Numbered from the stretch's first letter, positions 8,390 to 18,188 are shown. The stretch is 64,000 bases of DNA from JAYPLE01 sp047627515 (GCA_047627515.1 JBLHTU010000003.1:14529-78528), one strand, 5' to 3'. Numbers and translations are program-made. The notes: a model not told the origin generated them from the sequence alone.

Positions 8390-9930
8390 TTTTCAGTAAT
8401 TGTAAACTCTACTCGTCGATTCAATTTCCTATTGCTTTCGGAGGTATTTGGCACTAGTGGCTGATTACCTCCAAACCCTTTGCCGGTTAACCTTTTGAAG
8501 TCTACTTCTGCCTTTATTAGGTAATTCTTAACGACCGTTACACGCTCATTCGATAATTGAAGATTCAATGCAGGATCACCAACATTATCCGTATGGCCTG
8601 CCAACTGTATCTTGATAGTAGGATTTTCATTTAACATTTCTATCACTAGGTCAAGTTCCTTTTCAGAGCCTTCCACAAAATTTGCTGTACCCTGATAAAA
8701 CAACACGTTGCTTAACTGAATTGTAAGTCCCAAATCCAATGGCTCTAATGTGATTTGAAAGGTGTCTGTGCTGGATAAGTCTGAAGCTGAAATGACCAGC
8801 TCTTTTGACAAATACCCAGCGGACTTTGCTAAGACTTTCACATCGGTGACCTCCTCAAAATCAATTGACCCAGGTACACGTAAGGTTACGACTTGACCAT
8901 CATAGGTCAATCTAATATCTCCTTGAATGGTATCACCCGATTCCTGATTTGTAAGGGTAAAAGAGCGATTGTATAGCTGTTCCTCTTCTAATACCTCAAA
9001 AACCTGAAGTGAGCTCGTGTCTTCTAGTATATCTGTGGTGATAGGGATACGACGAAGGTCACCATAGCCGTCGCTATCAGTTGTCGACGCATAATATGCA
9101 AAATCCCCCCCTGGATCTAACATAAATGACGTCTCTGCTCCTACCGTATTGACTAGTGGGCCTATATTCTTAGGTTCCGTCCAGTTCTGCCAGGTATCAT
9201 CTACTCTGGATGTGACATAGATATCAAAGCTTCCTTCTCCTTCATCACGGCCATTGGAGCTAAAAAAAAGCGTCTCATTGTCACTAGCCAAAAAAGGTGT
9301 GTACTCTTGAAAGGCTGTATTCAGTCGATAACCCATATTCTTGGGCGCTGACCAATTACCATCGGCTTGCAAATGCATCACATATAAATCCTCCACCCCA
9401 AAGGAACTAGTACTCTCCATAGCGAGAACAATATGTTGACCATTAGCACTAATACTGCCAGTTTGATGCTCGCTGATATTGTTAAAGTACGGGATAGAGA
9501 GCTTCCTGCCGTTTGAAATACTGCCTTGCGCATAATCACCTAGCCAAATCTCACCTCTATATACGCCTCGATCAAAATAAGTTGCATTATACAGAACAAG
9601 CTTACCTTGGTTCACAAATCCTATGGGTGAGTTGAATTGACTGGGCTGTACATTAGTCGATGGCTTACGATTCATCCAGTTTTCTGATTTGTACTCCGCA
9701 ACCCAGATGTCACCGGGATTACTCACTCCACCCACGTTAGACACATGGCCTTTCGTTGTGAAAAGCATTTCCTGACCTGAAGGATGAATAGCTATATAGC
9801 CTTCATCATAGACTGTATTAATGGAGTCCAGTGCTTCACTTTCGCCATAAAACTGAATAAGATCAGTTACTTGAGCGAACGATTGAAGCTGTGATAAATA
9901 GGTAAGGACAGATAATAAGAAAATTCGCAT
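8386..9930 (-). CDS. OmpA-family protein with PD40/WD40-like N-terminal repeats
   Basis: A 514-residue envelope protein. After a signal peptide (LLSVLTYLSQLQSFAQ) come WD40-like PD40 blades, recognisable by motifs such as YTPFLASDNETLFFSSNGR and EGSFDIYVTSR. A linker beta domain follows. The last ~110 residues form an OmpA C-terminal peptidoglycan-binding domain (IQLAGHTDNVGDPALNLQLS, then RKLNRRVEF), with the Asp and Arg used to hold diaminopimelate. This architecture is common in Bacteroidota gliding and type IX secretion-associated proteins, but the specific role is not shown. It is a single gene with a 140-bp gap upstream. Confidence 0.88.
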   Translation of the reverse strand: MRIFLLSVLTYLSQLQSFAQVTDLIQFYGESEALDSINTVYDEGYIAIHPSGQEMLFTTKGHVSNVGGVSNPGDIWVAEYKSENWMNRKPSTNVQPSQFNSPIGFVNQGKLVLYNATYFDRGVYRGEIWLGDYAQGSISNGRKLSIPYFNNISEHQTGSISANGQHIVLAMESTSSFGVEDLYVMHLQADGNWSAPKNMGYRLNTAFQEYTPFLASDNETLFFSSNGRDEGEGSFDIYVTSRVDDTWQNWTEPKNIGPLVNTVGAETSFMLDPGGDFAYYASTTDSDGYGDLRRIPITTDILEDTSSLQVFEVLEEEQLYNRSFTLTNQESGDTIQGDIRLTYDGQVVTLRVPGSIDFEEVTDVKVLAKSAGYLSKELVISASDLSSTDTFQITLEPLDLGLTIQLSNVLFYQGTANFVEGSEKELDLVIEMLNENPTIKIQLAGHTDNVGDPALNLQLSNERVTVVKNYLIKAEVDFKRLTGKGFGGNQPLVPNTSESNRKLNRRVEFTITEN

Positions 9931-10070
9931 TTATAATTATTTGTATAAATAATAGGGATTAAACAACCACACGCCTATTTTAATATTGATATACATATTT
10001 TAAATTGTATAAGATTGTGAGATTTTAGAAACGTGCACGATAAATTCCGGCGCAAAGGTCGGGATTTTTC

Positions 10071-10994
10071 TTAATACCCAGATGAACGATCGATAAGATT
10101 TAAAAGTGCCTCTCCTCTTGATAGCCTTTCAACATTTTCGGCAATCATTGGAACTGCAGCGCCAAGCTTAGTAACAACAGCTATGTGTGGCGTAACAACA
10201 ACCTTGGGATGCGACCAGAGCGGGTCTGAGGATGGGAGTGGTTCTACAGGGAAAACATCTAAGAATGCTCCCTTCAATCTCCCCGATTCCAATGCTTGCA
10301 GTATGTCTCCATTTACTTGATGTTGACCACGGCCGACATTGATCAGATAGCTACCTGGCTTCATCTTCATAAAGAGAGACTTATTTAAAATCGACATTGT
10401 TTGCTTTGTTGCTGGCAACATACACACGAGCACATCAGTGATACTCAGAAAATCCTCAAGTTGATCTTCGACGAAGCTTTTCACTCCTTCAATTTCCTTT
10501 CGACTTTTGCTCCAACCGCAAACATTAAAACCAAGCATCACCAGTTTTCTAGCTAAATCGCTGCCTAATTGGCCTAACCCCATAAGACCAACGCGAAGAT
10601 GTCGCTCTGGATCAGCCTCTTGATTCCAAATCCTCTTTTCCTGATGAATGCGATACTCGTCAAACTTCCGTTCAAAATAAGTAATAGCACCTATACAATA
10701 GATCGACATAGGTCCACTAAGTTCTTCGCTGACGACTCTTACGATTGGCATTTGACTAGGTAACAGCGGGTCAGAAAGTATATGATCTACCCCCGCACCC
10801 AGACTACAGACCAGCTTCACATTGATAAAACGCTTAAAAAAATCATGAGAATGATTCCAAAGAATAGCAATATCGACCTCATTAGGATGCTGTACTTCAT
10901 CGGAAACCATCACTGTATCACTGGGTAGTGCTTCTCTTAAGGCTTTGACCCAGGGAACAAGGTTTTTAGTTTTAGAATCAAGTGCTATGATCAT
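10071..10994 (-). CDS. GhrA-like D-2-hydroxyacid dehydrogenase
   Basis: An NAD(P)-dependent 2-hydroxyacid dehydrogenase of the glyoxylate/hydroxypyruvate reductase A type, 307 residues. The nucleotide-binding loop GLMGLGQLG lies at 136-144. The catalytic set is Arg222 in NVGRGQ, Glu251 in VEPLP and His270 in TPHIA. The short variable N-terminal domain (LGAGVDHIL at 65-73) fits GhrA rather than PGDH. It probably reduces glyoxylate or hydroxypyruvate in the cytoplasm. Its start overlaps the 3' end of the 3-methyladenine glycosylase gene by 17 bp. Family certain, substrate less so. Confidence 0.87.
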   Translation of the reverse strand: MIIALDSKTKNLVPWVKALREALPSDTVMVSDEVQHPNEVDIAILWNHSHDFFKRFINVKLVCSLGAGVDHILSDPLLPSQMPIVRVVSEELSGPMSIYCIGAITYFERKFDEYRIHQEKRIWNQEADPERHLRVGLMGLGQLGSDLARKLVMLGFNVCGWSKSRKEIEGVKSFVEDQLEDFLSITDVLVCMLPATKQTMSILNKSLFMKMKPGSYLINVGRGQHQVNGDILQALESGRLKGAFLDVFPVEPLPSSDPLWSHPKVVVTPHIAVVTKLGAAVPMIAENVERLSRGEALLNLIDRSSGY

Positions 10995-11613
10995 CGAAGG
11001 GTTTTTGTGCTAATTTACTTAGTGCAGGATCATCCTTGATAAAGAATCTCCACGGCAATAATGCGTCTTCTCCAGCATAGTCTATACCCACTCTTCTATC
11101 AGCGGTGATTTCGACCGTATGATTAGAAGCAGATTCAATCCATACCTCATCACCTGTAAGATCAATGCCATTATGGAAATTAGAGAAACCCATAGCTTTG
11201 GCCGTCAATCCAGGTCCCGATGCTGCTCTGACACCAGCATCTTTGCCTAGTCTTCTAATCATAGCAGTCCTTCCTACTATTGGCTCTATTGCTCTGATCA
11301 ATATTGCGTCAGCAAAACCAACCTCATTGGTCACCACATTAAACATTTGATGAATACCATAACATAAGTAGACATAGGCTCTTCCTGCCTTCTCGTACAT
11401 CATTTTTGTACGATCAGTCTGTCTACCAAAGGCATGACTTGCCCGATCTAGTCGTCTATCATATGCCTCAGTTTCAATGATTCGACCTGAAGTGAATTCA
11501 CCGTTGATTTGGCTGCATAAATATTTTCCGACCAGATCACGCGCTATTTCCACTACATTTGGGCGATTATAAAACGACTTTTCTAGTTTTACGTACTTAT
11601 CATTCATTGTCAC
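10978..11613 (-). CDS. DNA-3-methyladenine glycosylase (AAG/MPG family)
   Basis: A base-excision repair enzyme that removes alkylated purines. At 211 residues it is full length for the bacterial AAG family. It carries GRIIETEAY with probable catalytic Glu49, followed by the DRASHAFGRQTDRTKMMY segment and YVYLCYGIHQMFNVVT with the base-flipping Tyr region. It runs divergently from the DUF2911 gene, only 23 bp apart, so the promoters of the two genes must overlap. It is probably co-transcribed with the ghrA-like gene, which it overlaps. Confidence 0.92.
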   Translation of the reverse strand: MTMNDKYVKLEKSFYNRPNVVEIARDLVGKYLCSQINGEFTSGRIIETEAYDRRLDRASHAFGRQTDRTKMMYEKAGRAYVYLCYGIHQMFNVVTNEVGFADAILIRAIEPIVGRTAMIRRLGKDAGVRAASGPGLTAKAMGFSNFHNGIDLTGDEVWIESASNHTVEITADRRVGIDYAGEDALLPWRFFIKDDPALSKLAQKPFDDHST

Positions 11614-11636
11614 ATTAATTACCCATCAATTATATC

Positions 11637-12515
11637 ATGAAAAATAAATTTAATCTAACAGGTTTGTTGACAGTAGCCATTCTGTTTGCAGCTACTTTCG
11701 CACAAGCGCAGATCTCAACACCGCAACCTAGTACAGCAGGTTCTGTATCTGGAAATGTTGGTCTAACGACCATATCAGTAGACTACTCTAGACCTGGGGT
11801 CAAAGGTAGAACCATTTTTGGTGAAGGTGGGATCGTCCCATTTGATCAGATTTGGAGAACAGGCGCAAACAGCGGTTCAAAAATCACCTTCAGTACGGAT
11901 GTTACGTTTGGTGGCAAGGAAGTAGCTGCAGGCACATACCTAATCTTTTCGGTACCTGCTGCAGAGAGCTGGGACGTAATGTTATACAGCGATATCTCAT
12001 TAGGAGGTAATGCAGCTGGATACAAAGAGGAAAACGAAGTAGCCAGAATTAAAGCTACTACGGAAATGCTAGCAAAAAGTGTAGAGCGTCTAACGTTCAA
12101 CATTGCTGATGTTAGCGCTGACAATACGACAGCTAATGTGAGACTTGAGTGGGCTAATACAGCGGTCAATATGCCAGTTGTAGTTTCATTTGATGATATC
12201 ATAATGGCTGAGATCGCAGCAAAAACGAAAGTCAATCCAGGAAACTTGATTGCTGCTGCCAATTACTATTTCTCTACTGGTAAGGATATGGAACAAGCGT
12301 TGACTTGGATCAATACCTACCTAGCTACTGATCAGAATTCTGCACAATTTTGGAATGTCCATCTTAAAGCTCAAATATTGAGTACAATGGGAAACAAAAA
12401 AGAGGCTATCGCTACTGCTGAAGCTTCTCTAGCTGCCGCTAAAGCAAACGCCGACGGTGATTTCGGATACACTAAACGTAACGAAGACCTGATTGCTTCC
12501 CTGAAAAAGAAGTAA
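11637..12515 (+). CDS. DUF2911 secreted protein
   Basis: A 292-residue exported protein with signal peptide (LTVAILFAATFAQAQ). The DUF2911 domain follows (VDYSRPGVKGRTIFGEG, WRTGANSGSKITFS, AGTYLIFSVP); its function is unknown and it is typical of Bacteroidota. The C-terminal third has helical TPR-like sequence (ANYYFSTGKDMEQALTWI, then NVHLKAQILSTMGNKKEAI). It stands alone, divergent from the glycosylase gene and followed by a terminator shared with the convergent symporter gene. Probably periplasmic; no catalytic residues can be named. Confidence 0.85.
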   Translation: MKNKFNLTGLLTVAILFAATFAQAQISTPQPSTAGSVSGNVGLTTISVDYSRPGVKGRTIFGEGGIVPFDQIWRTGANSGSKITFSTDVTFGGKEVAAGTYLIFSVPAAESWDVMLYSDISLGGNAAGYKEENEVARIKATTEMLAKSVERLTFNIADVSADNTTANVRLEWANTAVNMPVVVSFDDIIMAEIAAKTKVNPGNLIAAANYYFSTGKDMEQALTWINTYLATDQNSAQFWNVHLKAQILSTMGNKKEAIATAEASLAAAKANADGDFGYTKRNEDLIASLKKK

Positions 12516-12535
12516 TCTTCACAAACACAACTCAA

Positions 12536-12567
12536 AAGCCTGGATTAATCGTTCAGGCTTTTTTTAT
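12536..12567 (+). terminator. Rho-independent terminator after DUF2911 gene
   Basis: A stem with arms AAGCCTG and CAGGCTT and a loop of about 10 nt is followed by a T-rich run. It lies between convergent genes, and the symporter stop codon sits inside it. It probably mainly serves the plus-strand transcript and may work both ways. Confidence 0.75.
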
Positions 12568-14242
12568 TACCTAGAAATACCTGAAGGATAACAGCTAAAA
12601 TCATAGTCAACAAACATCCGATCGCATTGTACCAGAGATAACCAAGCGTAATCACATGGTTGATTGTCAATAAATGACAAATGAATACAACTGTCTCAGC
12701 TATTAGTGCAGCTACGAATACCGCATTCCCACCTACTCTTTTCAAGAAAAAAGCAACTAGAAATATGCCCAATATTGTTCCATAAAACAAGGAGCCGATG
12801 ATGTTTACCGCTTCGATCAGGTTTTCAGAATTTTTAGCAAGGAGTGCGAATGAAATGGCGATCAGACCCCACATAAATGTGAGTAGTTTAGAGGTTCTCA
12901 CTTGTCCTTCGTCTGTATCGGTGGGCTTATAGAGTCTTCTGTATAGGTCATTGAACGTAGTGCTCGCAAGGGCGTTAAGCTCTGAAGACGTCGATGACAT
13001 AGCTGCTGACAGGATCACAGCGATGAGAAGTCCTATAAATCCATGTGGCAGATACCCAAGCACAAAAGACAAGAAAACGTAATCAGAATCCTTCGTCTCT
13101 ATGGAATCATCCACTTTGTTTATTAACAACTTCACATCTTGTCTCACACCTTCTGATGCTTTATCAATTTGCTGCAGTTTAGTAGTCAGCCGAAGGTCAT
13201 CACCATTTTCGGCAAGTTGTAATGCTGTTTCGCGACGCTGATTGATCAGGTCTTCATAATGATCTTCGTACGCTACTAATTCTTCGCTGAACTGACTCTC
13301 CCTAACAAGCGTCAACGACTGCTCTTTGAAATGAACGGGTGGCTGATAAAAAATATAAAACACGTAGACCATCACACCGATAAACAGGATGAAGAATTGC
13401 ATCGGTATCTTGAATATTGCATTAAAAACTAGACCCATTTTACTGGCACGAGCATCCTTACCGCCTAAATATCGGGAGACTTGAGATTGATCAGTTCCAA
13501 AGTATGAAAGTTGTAAAAACAAACCAGCAGCGATGCCCGACCAGATCGTATATCTTTTCTCAAAACTAAATTCAAAATCAACGGCCTGTGTCTTATTTAA
13601 TATGCTTGCGACGTGGACGGCATCCCCAAATCCGACAAATTGCGTGATGTAATAGATAAGCATCCCAAATGCGAAGAACATCCCGAACATAATGACCCCC
13701 ATTTGTTGTTTCTGAGTAATGGATACTGCTCGAGAACCGCCTGAGACGGTGTAAATAATGACAAGAAAACCTGTCAAAATGATTGTTAAATCTAAATTCC
13801 AATCAAGGACAGAAGATAAGATAATAGCAGGCGCATAAATAGTAATCCCCGCAGCCAGTCCTCTTTGAATCAAAAACAGCAGAGCACCAAGAAGTCGAGT
13901 CTTAAGATCAAATCTATTTTCTAAGTACTCATAAGCCGTGTATACTTTAAGCTTGTAATAGATCGGGATAAACACCACAATGACAATAACCAATGCGATC
14001 GGCATGCCAAAGTAGTTTTGTACGAAACCCATTCCACTTTCATATGCCTGACCGGGTGTACTGATGAATGTAATGGCACTTGCTTGTGTCGCCATCACTG
14101 ACACACCTATCGTAGACCATTTCAAGCTGTTATTACCCAGCAGGTATCCTTTGATATCTTTCTGCTCACGCGTCATCCACACGCCATACCCCACGATCAA
14201 AGCAAGCGTTCCGAAAAGAACAATCAGGTCTACTACATTCAT
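12545..14242 (-). CDS. Sodium:solute symporter (SSS family)
   Basis: A 565-residue transporter with about 13 membrane segments. SSS-type landmarks are the first helix with VGYGVWM, LGNNSLKWSTIGVSVMATQ, and later GLLIAVILSAAMSSTSSELNA, which forms part of the Na+ site region. A long charged loop, about residues 310-380, interrupts the membrane core (LVAYEDHYEDLINQRRE). The substrate is probably a sugar or sialic-acid-like compound, but this cannot be read from the sequence. It starts 3 bp after the PIG-L gene stop, so transporter and deacetylase are one operon. That suggests uptake of a sugar released or modified by the partner (inference). Confidence 0.88.
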   Translation of the reverse strand: MNVVDLIVLFGTLALIVGYGVWMTREQKDIKGYLLGNNSLKWSTIGVSVMATQASAITFISTPGQAYESGMGFVQNYFGMPIALVIVIVVFIPIYYKLKVYTAYEYLENRFDLKTRLLGALLFLIQRGLAAGITIYAPAIILSSVLDWNLDLTIILTGFLVIIYTVSGGSRAVSITQKQQMGVIMFGMFFAFGMLIYYITQFVGFGDAVHVASILNKTQAVDFEFSFEKRYTIWSGIAAGLFLQLSYFGTDQSQVSRYLGGKDARASKMGLVFNAIFKIPMQFFILFIGVMVYVFYIFYQPPVHFKEQSLTLVRESQFSEELVAYEDHYEDLINQRRETALQLAENGDDLRLTTKLQQIDKASEGVRQDVKLLINKVDDSIETKDSDYVFLSFVLGYLPHGFIGLLIAVILSAAMSSTSSELNALASTTFNDLYRRLYKPTDTDEGQVRTSKLLTFMWGLIAISFALLAKNSENLIEAVNIIGSLFYGTILGIFLVAFFLKRVGGNAVFVAALIAETVVFICHLLTINHVITLGYLWYNAIGCLLTMILAVILQVFLGNKKSLND

Positions 14243-14245
14243 CTG

Positions 14246-16738
14246 CTACTTTTTACTCAGCGACAAAAGATTACTAAATATCCGATAGGCGCCTGGCACA
14301 CCTGCAGGAAGCTCTCGAAACCATGAATATCCTGTATAGACATAATATCCTTTTCCGTGTTTAGCGATCAGCAAACCACCGTCCCTAGCAGGCTCGCCTG
14401 GATCATTTGAACTCAAAATGGGCTCGAATTCATCAGCCCAACTATTTGAGAAATATAGTCCTCTTTCTTGTACCCATCCTTCGAAGTCCTCGGATGAAAT
14501 TTTATTGGGGTAATTCAAGACTGCGTGCTTTGGCGCCAGTATTCGTACTTCCGCCTCCTCGACCGTCACTCGTTCCCTCGATATAGTCAATTCATAAGGC
14601 GCTATTTCATTAGTAACCAATCTTGAGTTAGTGTTATATTGAACAATCACTGTTCCTCCAGACTTGGCATAATCGAACAGCACTGTGTTTTTGAATGCCA
14701 ACCAGCTCTTGGTATTAAAAGCTCTGACGCCAAGAACTATTGCATCGTATTTCGCAAGATTAGCCAAGGTTACATCATCTTTTTCAAGTTCATCCACTTG
14801 ATAACCTACCTGTCTTAAGTTATCTGGTATCACATCGCCAGCACCCATTATATAGCCAATCCGATCAGCTACGATTTTCATATCCAAATTGATCAACTTA
14901 GTCTTCGTTTCAGACAAAATAGTCTGCGTAGGGATATGGTCATAAGAAATAATCTGAATACCCAGGTCGTTACTACTTCCATCTTCAAAATCCAGATAAG
15001 CCTTGAGATCTCCATTATTTGCCCCTACTGAGGATGTAACTTGCAAATAAATAACCGCTTCTTGATTTTTCACTTCAAGTGATATCTGTTCACTGTCAGG
15101 CACAACCTGCCATCCTTTTGGTGCAGCAATCTTTAGGATTCCATTTACATTAGCAGTAGACGATTTTACTCTAACCACTATCCTTTTGGTTTGCTCTCCG
15201 CTAAATATCATAGCTTCTTCTGCTATGGTCACAGTAGCCTTGGGTAGTATCACAATAGGCCGGAAAACTTCGCCGTCCACTGGATCATTACGCTTAAAGC
15301 TGATGGGTCTTTCTATTTCGATAAACTGCTCTTTCCACTTCAATAAAAATCGAGCTGTAAATGGAACTGGGTTTTCTGGCAGCCCAATCATATCTTTCTC
15401 AGATACGTAATACATACCTAATGACGAATTTCCATTCAGCCAGTACGGAGAGGAAAAAGCCTGATCATCAGGTACAGTCACTAGTATATCCTCTGTGATA
15501 CCTTTATTATTAATGAGTTGCCGGCTGAGCTGCTGACTTTCACCCAAAGATGTAATACGAACCTCTTCTAGGACTAACATTTCCTCGCTCCGAGTGATTG
15601 CTTCCATTTTCAGCATCATCGTATCCCCTCTTGTGTAGAGATAATCTTCGGCAACTACCTCTAAGTAAGTACCCGTAATAGCTAGCACAACATTATCAAT
15701 CTCCTCCAGTTTAACTTCCTTCCAAAATTGATCCGGAAGATTCAGTAACTCTGCTCTGGCCTGATATAACGCATCTAATGTCGGCTGCGGATCCAATGGG
15801 TCGTAACTTCTGATCGCCAAATCCACATAATCAGCAACGATTTGACTGTTTTCTACACGGCTCCAGGTAAAGTCCATTCCACCAAATACTTCTTCAGTTT
15901 CGATTCCGTTCCACTGCTTTAGGTATTCTATTTCTGACCCTCTGCTACCAGTAGATCCAAACCCCTGACTCTTATGCTGAGATCTGCTTCTTGCAGCCAT
16001 CTCTGTATAAGAAGTGCCAATCAATGGATTATATAGCCCCACATCAACAGACTTGAAAGCGGACGTATCCATTTTTTGACCAGAGCGTCTAAAAGACCAC
16101 CAGCTGGCATTCCTGAAAATTTTTGTTGGCTGCCAAGTGCTAAGTGAACTTAACTGCTCTGGAAATGCGTTTGGATCTGCTGCAAGTTCAAAAGCTTCAA
16201 GCGCCAATAAAGCAGAGGTTGTATGATGGCCGTGGGTGACACCCGCTGTAGTATCAAATCTGGTGATCAACATATCCGGCTTAAATTGCCTGATCACCCT
16301 TACAAAATCTGAAAGTACCTGATCCTTATCCCAAACTTTAAGAGTTTCGTCCGGGTGTTTTGAATATCCAAAATCATTCGCTCTAGAAAAAAACTGCTTC
16401 CCTCCGTCTATTCTTCTTGCACCCAGTAATTCTTGCGTCCTTATGATACCGAGACCTTCTCTAATTTCTGTACCAATTAAATTCTGTCCGCCATCTCCTC
16501 TTGTCGCTGACAAATAAGCTGTTCTAAGTAATTTTTCATTTGAGAGGTAAGCTATTAATCGAGTGTTTTCATCATCCGGATGAGCAGCAACATAAAGAGC
16601 TGTCCCAAGCACATTTAACTTATTCAACATCTGCTGGATATCTCCAGGGTGATAACTCTTTGGAGCCTGTGAAAATAGCTGCGTAACCGAAGCCAGAAAG
16701 AGAAAACCTACTACTATTCTTCTACAAACTTGAATCAT
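14246..16738 (-). CDS. Secreted PIG-L (LmbE-like) deacetylase, multidomain
   Basis: An 830-residue exported protein. A hydrophobic leader ends near FSQAPKS. The N-terminal PIG-L domain has the zinc motif AAHPDDE (His53, Asp55, Asp56) and a downstream HGHH segment near residue 175, as in GlcNAc deacetylases of this superfamily. The central and C-terminal parts are beta-rich (QVVPDSEQISLEVKN), followed by a region with VRAFNTKSWLAFKNTVLFDY that resembles a Rossmann/ThuA-like lobe. It is much larger than plain LmbE proteins (about 230-300 residues). Operonic with the SSS symporter. It probably deacetylates an extracytoplasmic glycan or glycoside (inference). Confidence 0.85.
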   Translation of the reverse strand: MIQVCRRIVVGFLFLASVTQLFSQAPKSYHPGDIQQMLNKLNVLGTALYVAAHPDDENTRLIAYLSNEKLLRTAYLSATRGDGGQNLIGTEIREGLGIIRTQELLGARRIDGGKQFFSRANDFGYSKHPDETLKVWDKDQVLSDFVRVIRQFKPDMLITRFDTTAGVTHGHHTTSALLALEAFELAADPNAFPEQLSSLSTWQPTKIFRNASWWSFRRSGQKMDTSAFKSVDVGLYNPLIGTSYTEMAARSRSQHKSQGFGSTGSRGSEIEYLKQWNGIETEEVFGGMDFTWSRVENSQIVADYVDLAIRSYDPLDPQPTLDALYQARAELLNLPDQFWKEVKLEEIDNVVLAITGTYLEVVAEDYLYTRGDTMMLKMEAITRSEEMLVLEEVRITSLGESQQLSRQLINNKGITEDILVTVPDDQAFSSPYWLNGNSSLGMYYVSEKDMIGLPENPVPFTARFLLKWKEQFIEIERPISFKRNDPVDGEVFRPIVILPKATVTIAEEAMIFSGEQTKRIVVRVKSSTANVNGILKIAAPKGWQVVPDSEQISLEVKNQEAVIYLQVTSSVGANNGDLKAYLDFEDGSSNDLGIQIISYDHIPTQTILSETKTKLINLDMKIVADRIGYIMGAGDVIPDNLRQVGYQVDELEKDDVTLANLAKYDAIVLGVRAFNTKSWLAFKNTVLFDYAKSGGTVIVQYNTNSRLVTNEIAPYELTISRERVTVEEAEVRILAPKHAVLNYPNKISSEDFEGWVQERGLYFSNSWADEFEPILSSNDPGEPARDGGLLIAKHGKGYYVYTGYSWFRELPAGVPGAYRIFSNLLSLSKK

Positions 16739-16881
16739 ATGAATTGAAATATTAAAGTCGACAAAACAAGACGTTTTTTACGCCAATTCATACTTTTTTT
16801 CGATGCACCGCATGTATCCTCCATAGATGGCGTCTAATTAGGAAAGAGCACAAATAATTTGAAAAATAAAACGTAGAAAAT

Positions 16882-17349
16882 ATGAGAACGCAAATAACAA
16901 TTGGAATCATTATCCTGTCAATGGCTTTGATCAATTCAGTATCAGGTCAGCAAAGACCTCCACGAGATGATAGACAAGGAAAACATCAACAGAAAGAACA
17001 AATGCATACTCAAATGCAAGACCGACTGGGCCTCACTGATCAGCAGAAAACAGATATTGAAACTCTCCGCATACCGCATATATCATCCACACAGACTCTT
17101 AAAGCAAAATTGGATGTAAAAGAGGCAGAGTTGAAATTGGCGATCATCAGTGAGTCAAAAGGTATCGATGAATCGATCAAGGAAATCAATGCCCTAAGAA
17201 GTGAACTTTTTGAAGCCAAAATCTCTCATGAATTGGCAGTAAGAACGATGCTCACAGTTGAACAGCAACTTATTTTTGACAAAAACCACATGTCCAAAGC
17301 TCCACATGGCAGAAAAGGAATGCATAAAGCTAAATTAGGTGGTAAATAA
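16882..17349 (+). CDS. Spy/CpxP-like periplasmic protein
   Basis: A 155-residue exported protein with leader IGIIILSMALINSVSGQ. The mature part is helical and charged, rich in His, Gln, Lys and Arg (RPPRDDRQGKHQQKEQMHTQ), then an LTXXQ-like motif (LGLTDQQKTDIETL) and a second helix ending MLTVEQQLIFDK. The C-terminus has a His/Lys-rich tail. This layout matches the Spy/CpxP/ZraP group of periplasmic chaperones and metal-stress sensors. It precedes an ECF sigma factor by 23 bp, so it is probably part of the same stress operon and may be its sensor or target. Confidence 0.75.
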   Translation: MRTQITIGIIILSMALINSVSGQQRPPRDDRQGKHQQKEQMHTQMQDRLGLTDQQKTDIETLRIPHISSTQTLKAKLDVKEAELKLAIISESKGIDESIKEINALRSELFEAKISHELAVRTMLTVEQQLIFDKNHMSKAPHGRKGMHKAKLGGK

Positions 17350-17372
17350 ATAGAATCGTCTAAGCATCAGTA

Positions 17373-17891
17373 TTGATAGAATTAGATTTTAAACAGTTGG
17401 TTACCCAAAATAAAGCCCAAGTGTATAACACGTGTTTGGGCTTTGTGAAGGTGCCAGCCGACGCTGAAGACTTGACACAGGAAGTATTTATCACGGCATA
17501 TAATAACTGGCGTAAATACAGATGGGAAGCCAATATAAAAACGTGGCTCTATCGAATCTCTGTCAACAAGAGCCTTGATTTCATCCGTGCAAATCAGCGG
17601 CTAAAAAGATCGGGAATGCTCACCTCTTATGAAGAAGGGTTGACAGTTATAGATTTTAAACACCCTGGTATTGAATTAGAAAATAAAGAAAAAGCAAATC
17701 TCCTAATGACGACAATAGCCATGCTCCCTGAAAAACAAAAAGTGGCTTTTACCTTACAGAAAATCGAAGGTTTAACAGTAATCGAAATCAGTCAAATCAT
17801 GGAGCTGTCGAAAAGTGCCATCGAATCTTTACTGCATAGGGCAAAATATTACTTGCAAACCAAACTAAGAACCTACTATGAAAACAAATAG
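17373..17891 (+). CDS. ECF-type RNA polymerase sigma factor
   Basis: A 172-residue sigma-70 factor with the two-domain ECF layout. Region 2 spans about residues 8-75 (CLGFVKVPADAEDLTQEVFI, then NIKTWLYRISVNKSLDFIR). Region 4 is at about residues 108-165 (LPEKQKVAFTLQKIEGLTVIEIS, SKSAIESLLHRAK). The start is taken as TTG at 17373 because no ATG or GTG lies in frame close to region 2. Its 3' end overlaps the next gene, a one-helix membrane protein, by 14 bp, the usual position of an anti-sigma factor. It lies between two Spy-like genes and so probably controls an envelope or metal stress response. Confidence 0.88.
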   Translation: MIELDFKQLVTQNKAQVYNTCLGFVKVPADAEDLTQEVFITAYNNWRKYRWEANIKTWLYRISVNKSLDFIRANQRLKRSGMLTSYEEGLTVIDFKHPGIELENKEKANLLMTTIAMLPEKQKVAFTLQKIEGLTVIEISQIMELSKSAIESLLHRAKYYLQTKLRTYYENK

Positions 17892-18177
17892 TACTGAGCA
17901 AAATATAGAAGAGATACTTTCATCCCTCAATGGTTTGCAAAGGGCAGAACCCTCGGTCAGTTTTGAAGAAACCCTTTATGCGAAAATTGATAGTATCTCG
18001 CGAAGAGTAAGAGACCGACTATTATTGAGTGCGGCAGCTTCCATGATGCTTATGGTGCTTCTCAATTTGTGGATCATTGTGACTGAGGAACCTCAAACTT
18101 CAATAGCTGAGCAAACTGCCGCGATGATGTGGACGATAGAGAGCGAAATCAGCTTGACCAACTTCATCGTTGAATAA
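17878..18177 (+). CDS. Putative anti-sigma factor, single-pass membrane protein
   Basis: A 99-residue protein with a cytoplasmic N-terminal part of about 40 residues, one transmembrane helix (LLLSAAASMMLMVLLNLWII, residues about 44-63) and a short periplasmic tail. No zinc-binding anti-sigma motif (HxxxCxxC) is seen. The assignment as anti-sigma partner rests on position: it overlaps the ECF sigma gene by 14 bp and is followed 11 bp later by a membrane-anchored Spy-like protein, as in CnrYXH-type metal-sensing loci. Confidence 0.6.
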   Translation: MKTNSTEQNIEEILSSLNGLQRAEPSVSFEETLYAKIDSISRRVRDRLLLSAAASMMLMVLLNLWIIVTEEPQTSIAEQTAAMMWTIESEISLTNFIVE

Positions 18178-18188
18178 AACATGAAAAC

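Noticed and set aside
11846..12262. 138-codon minus-strand frame inside the DUF2911 gene
   Set aside because: Antisense shadow of the DUF2911 coding sequence; no independent signals.
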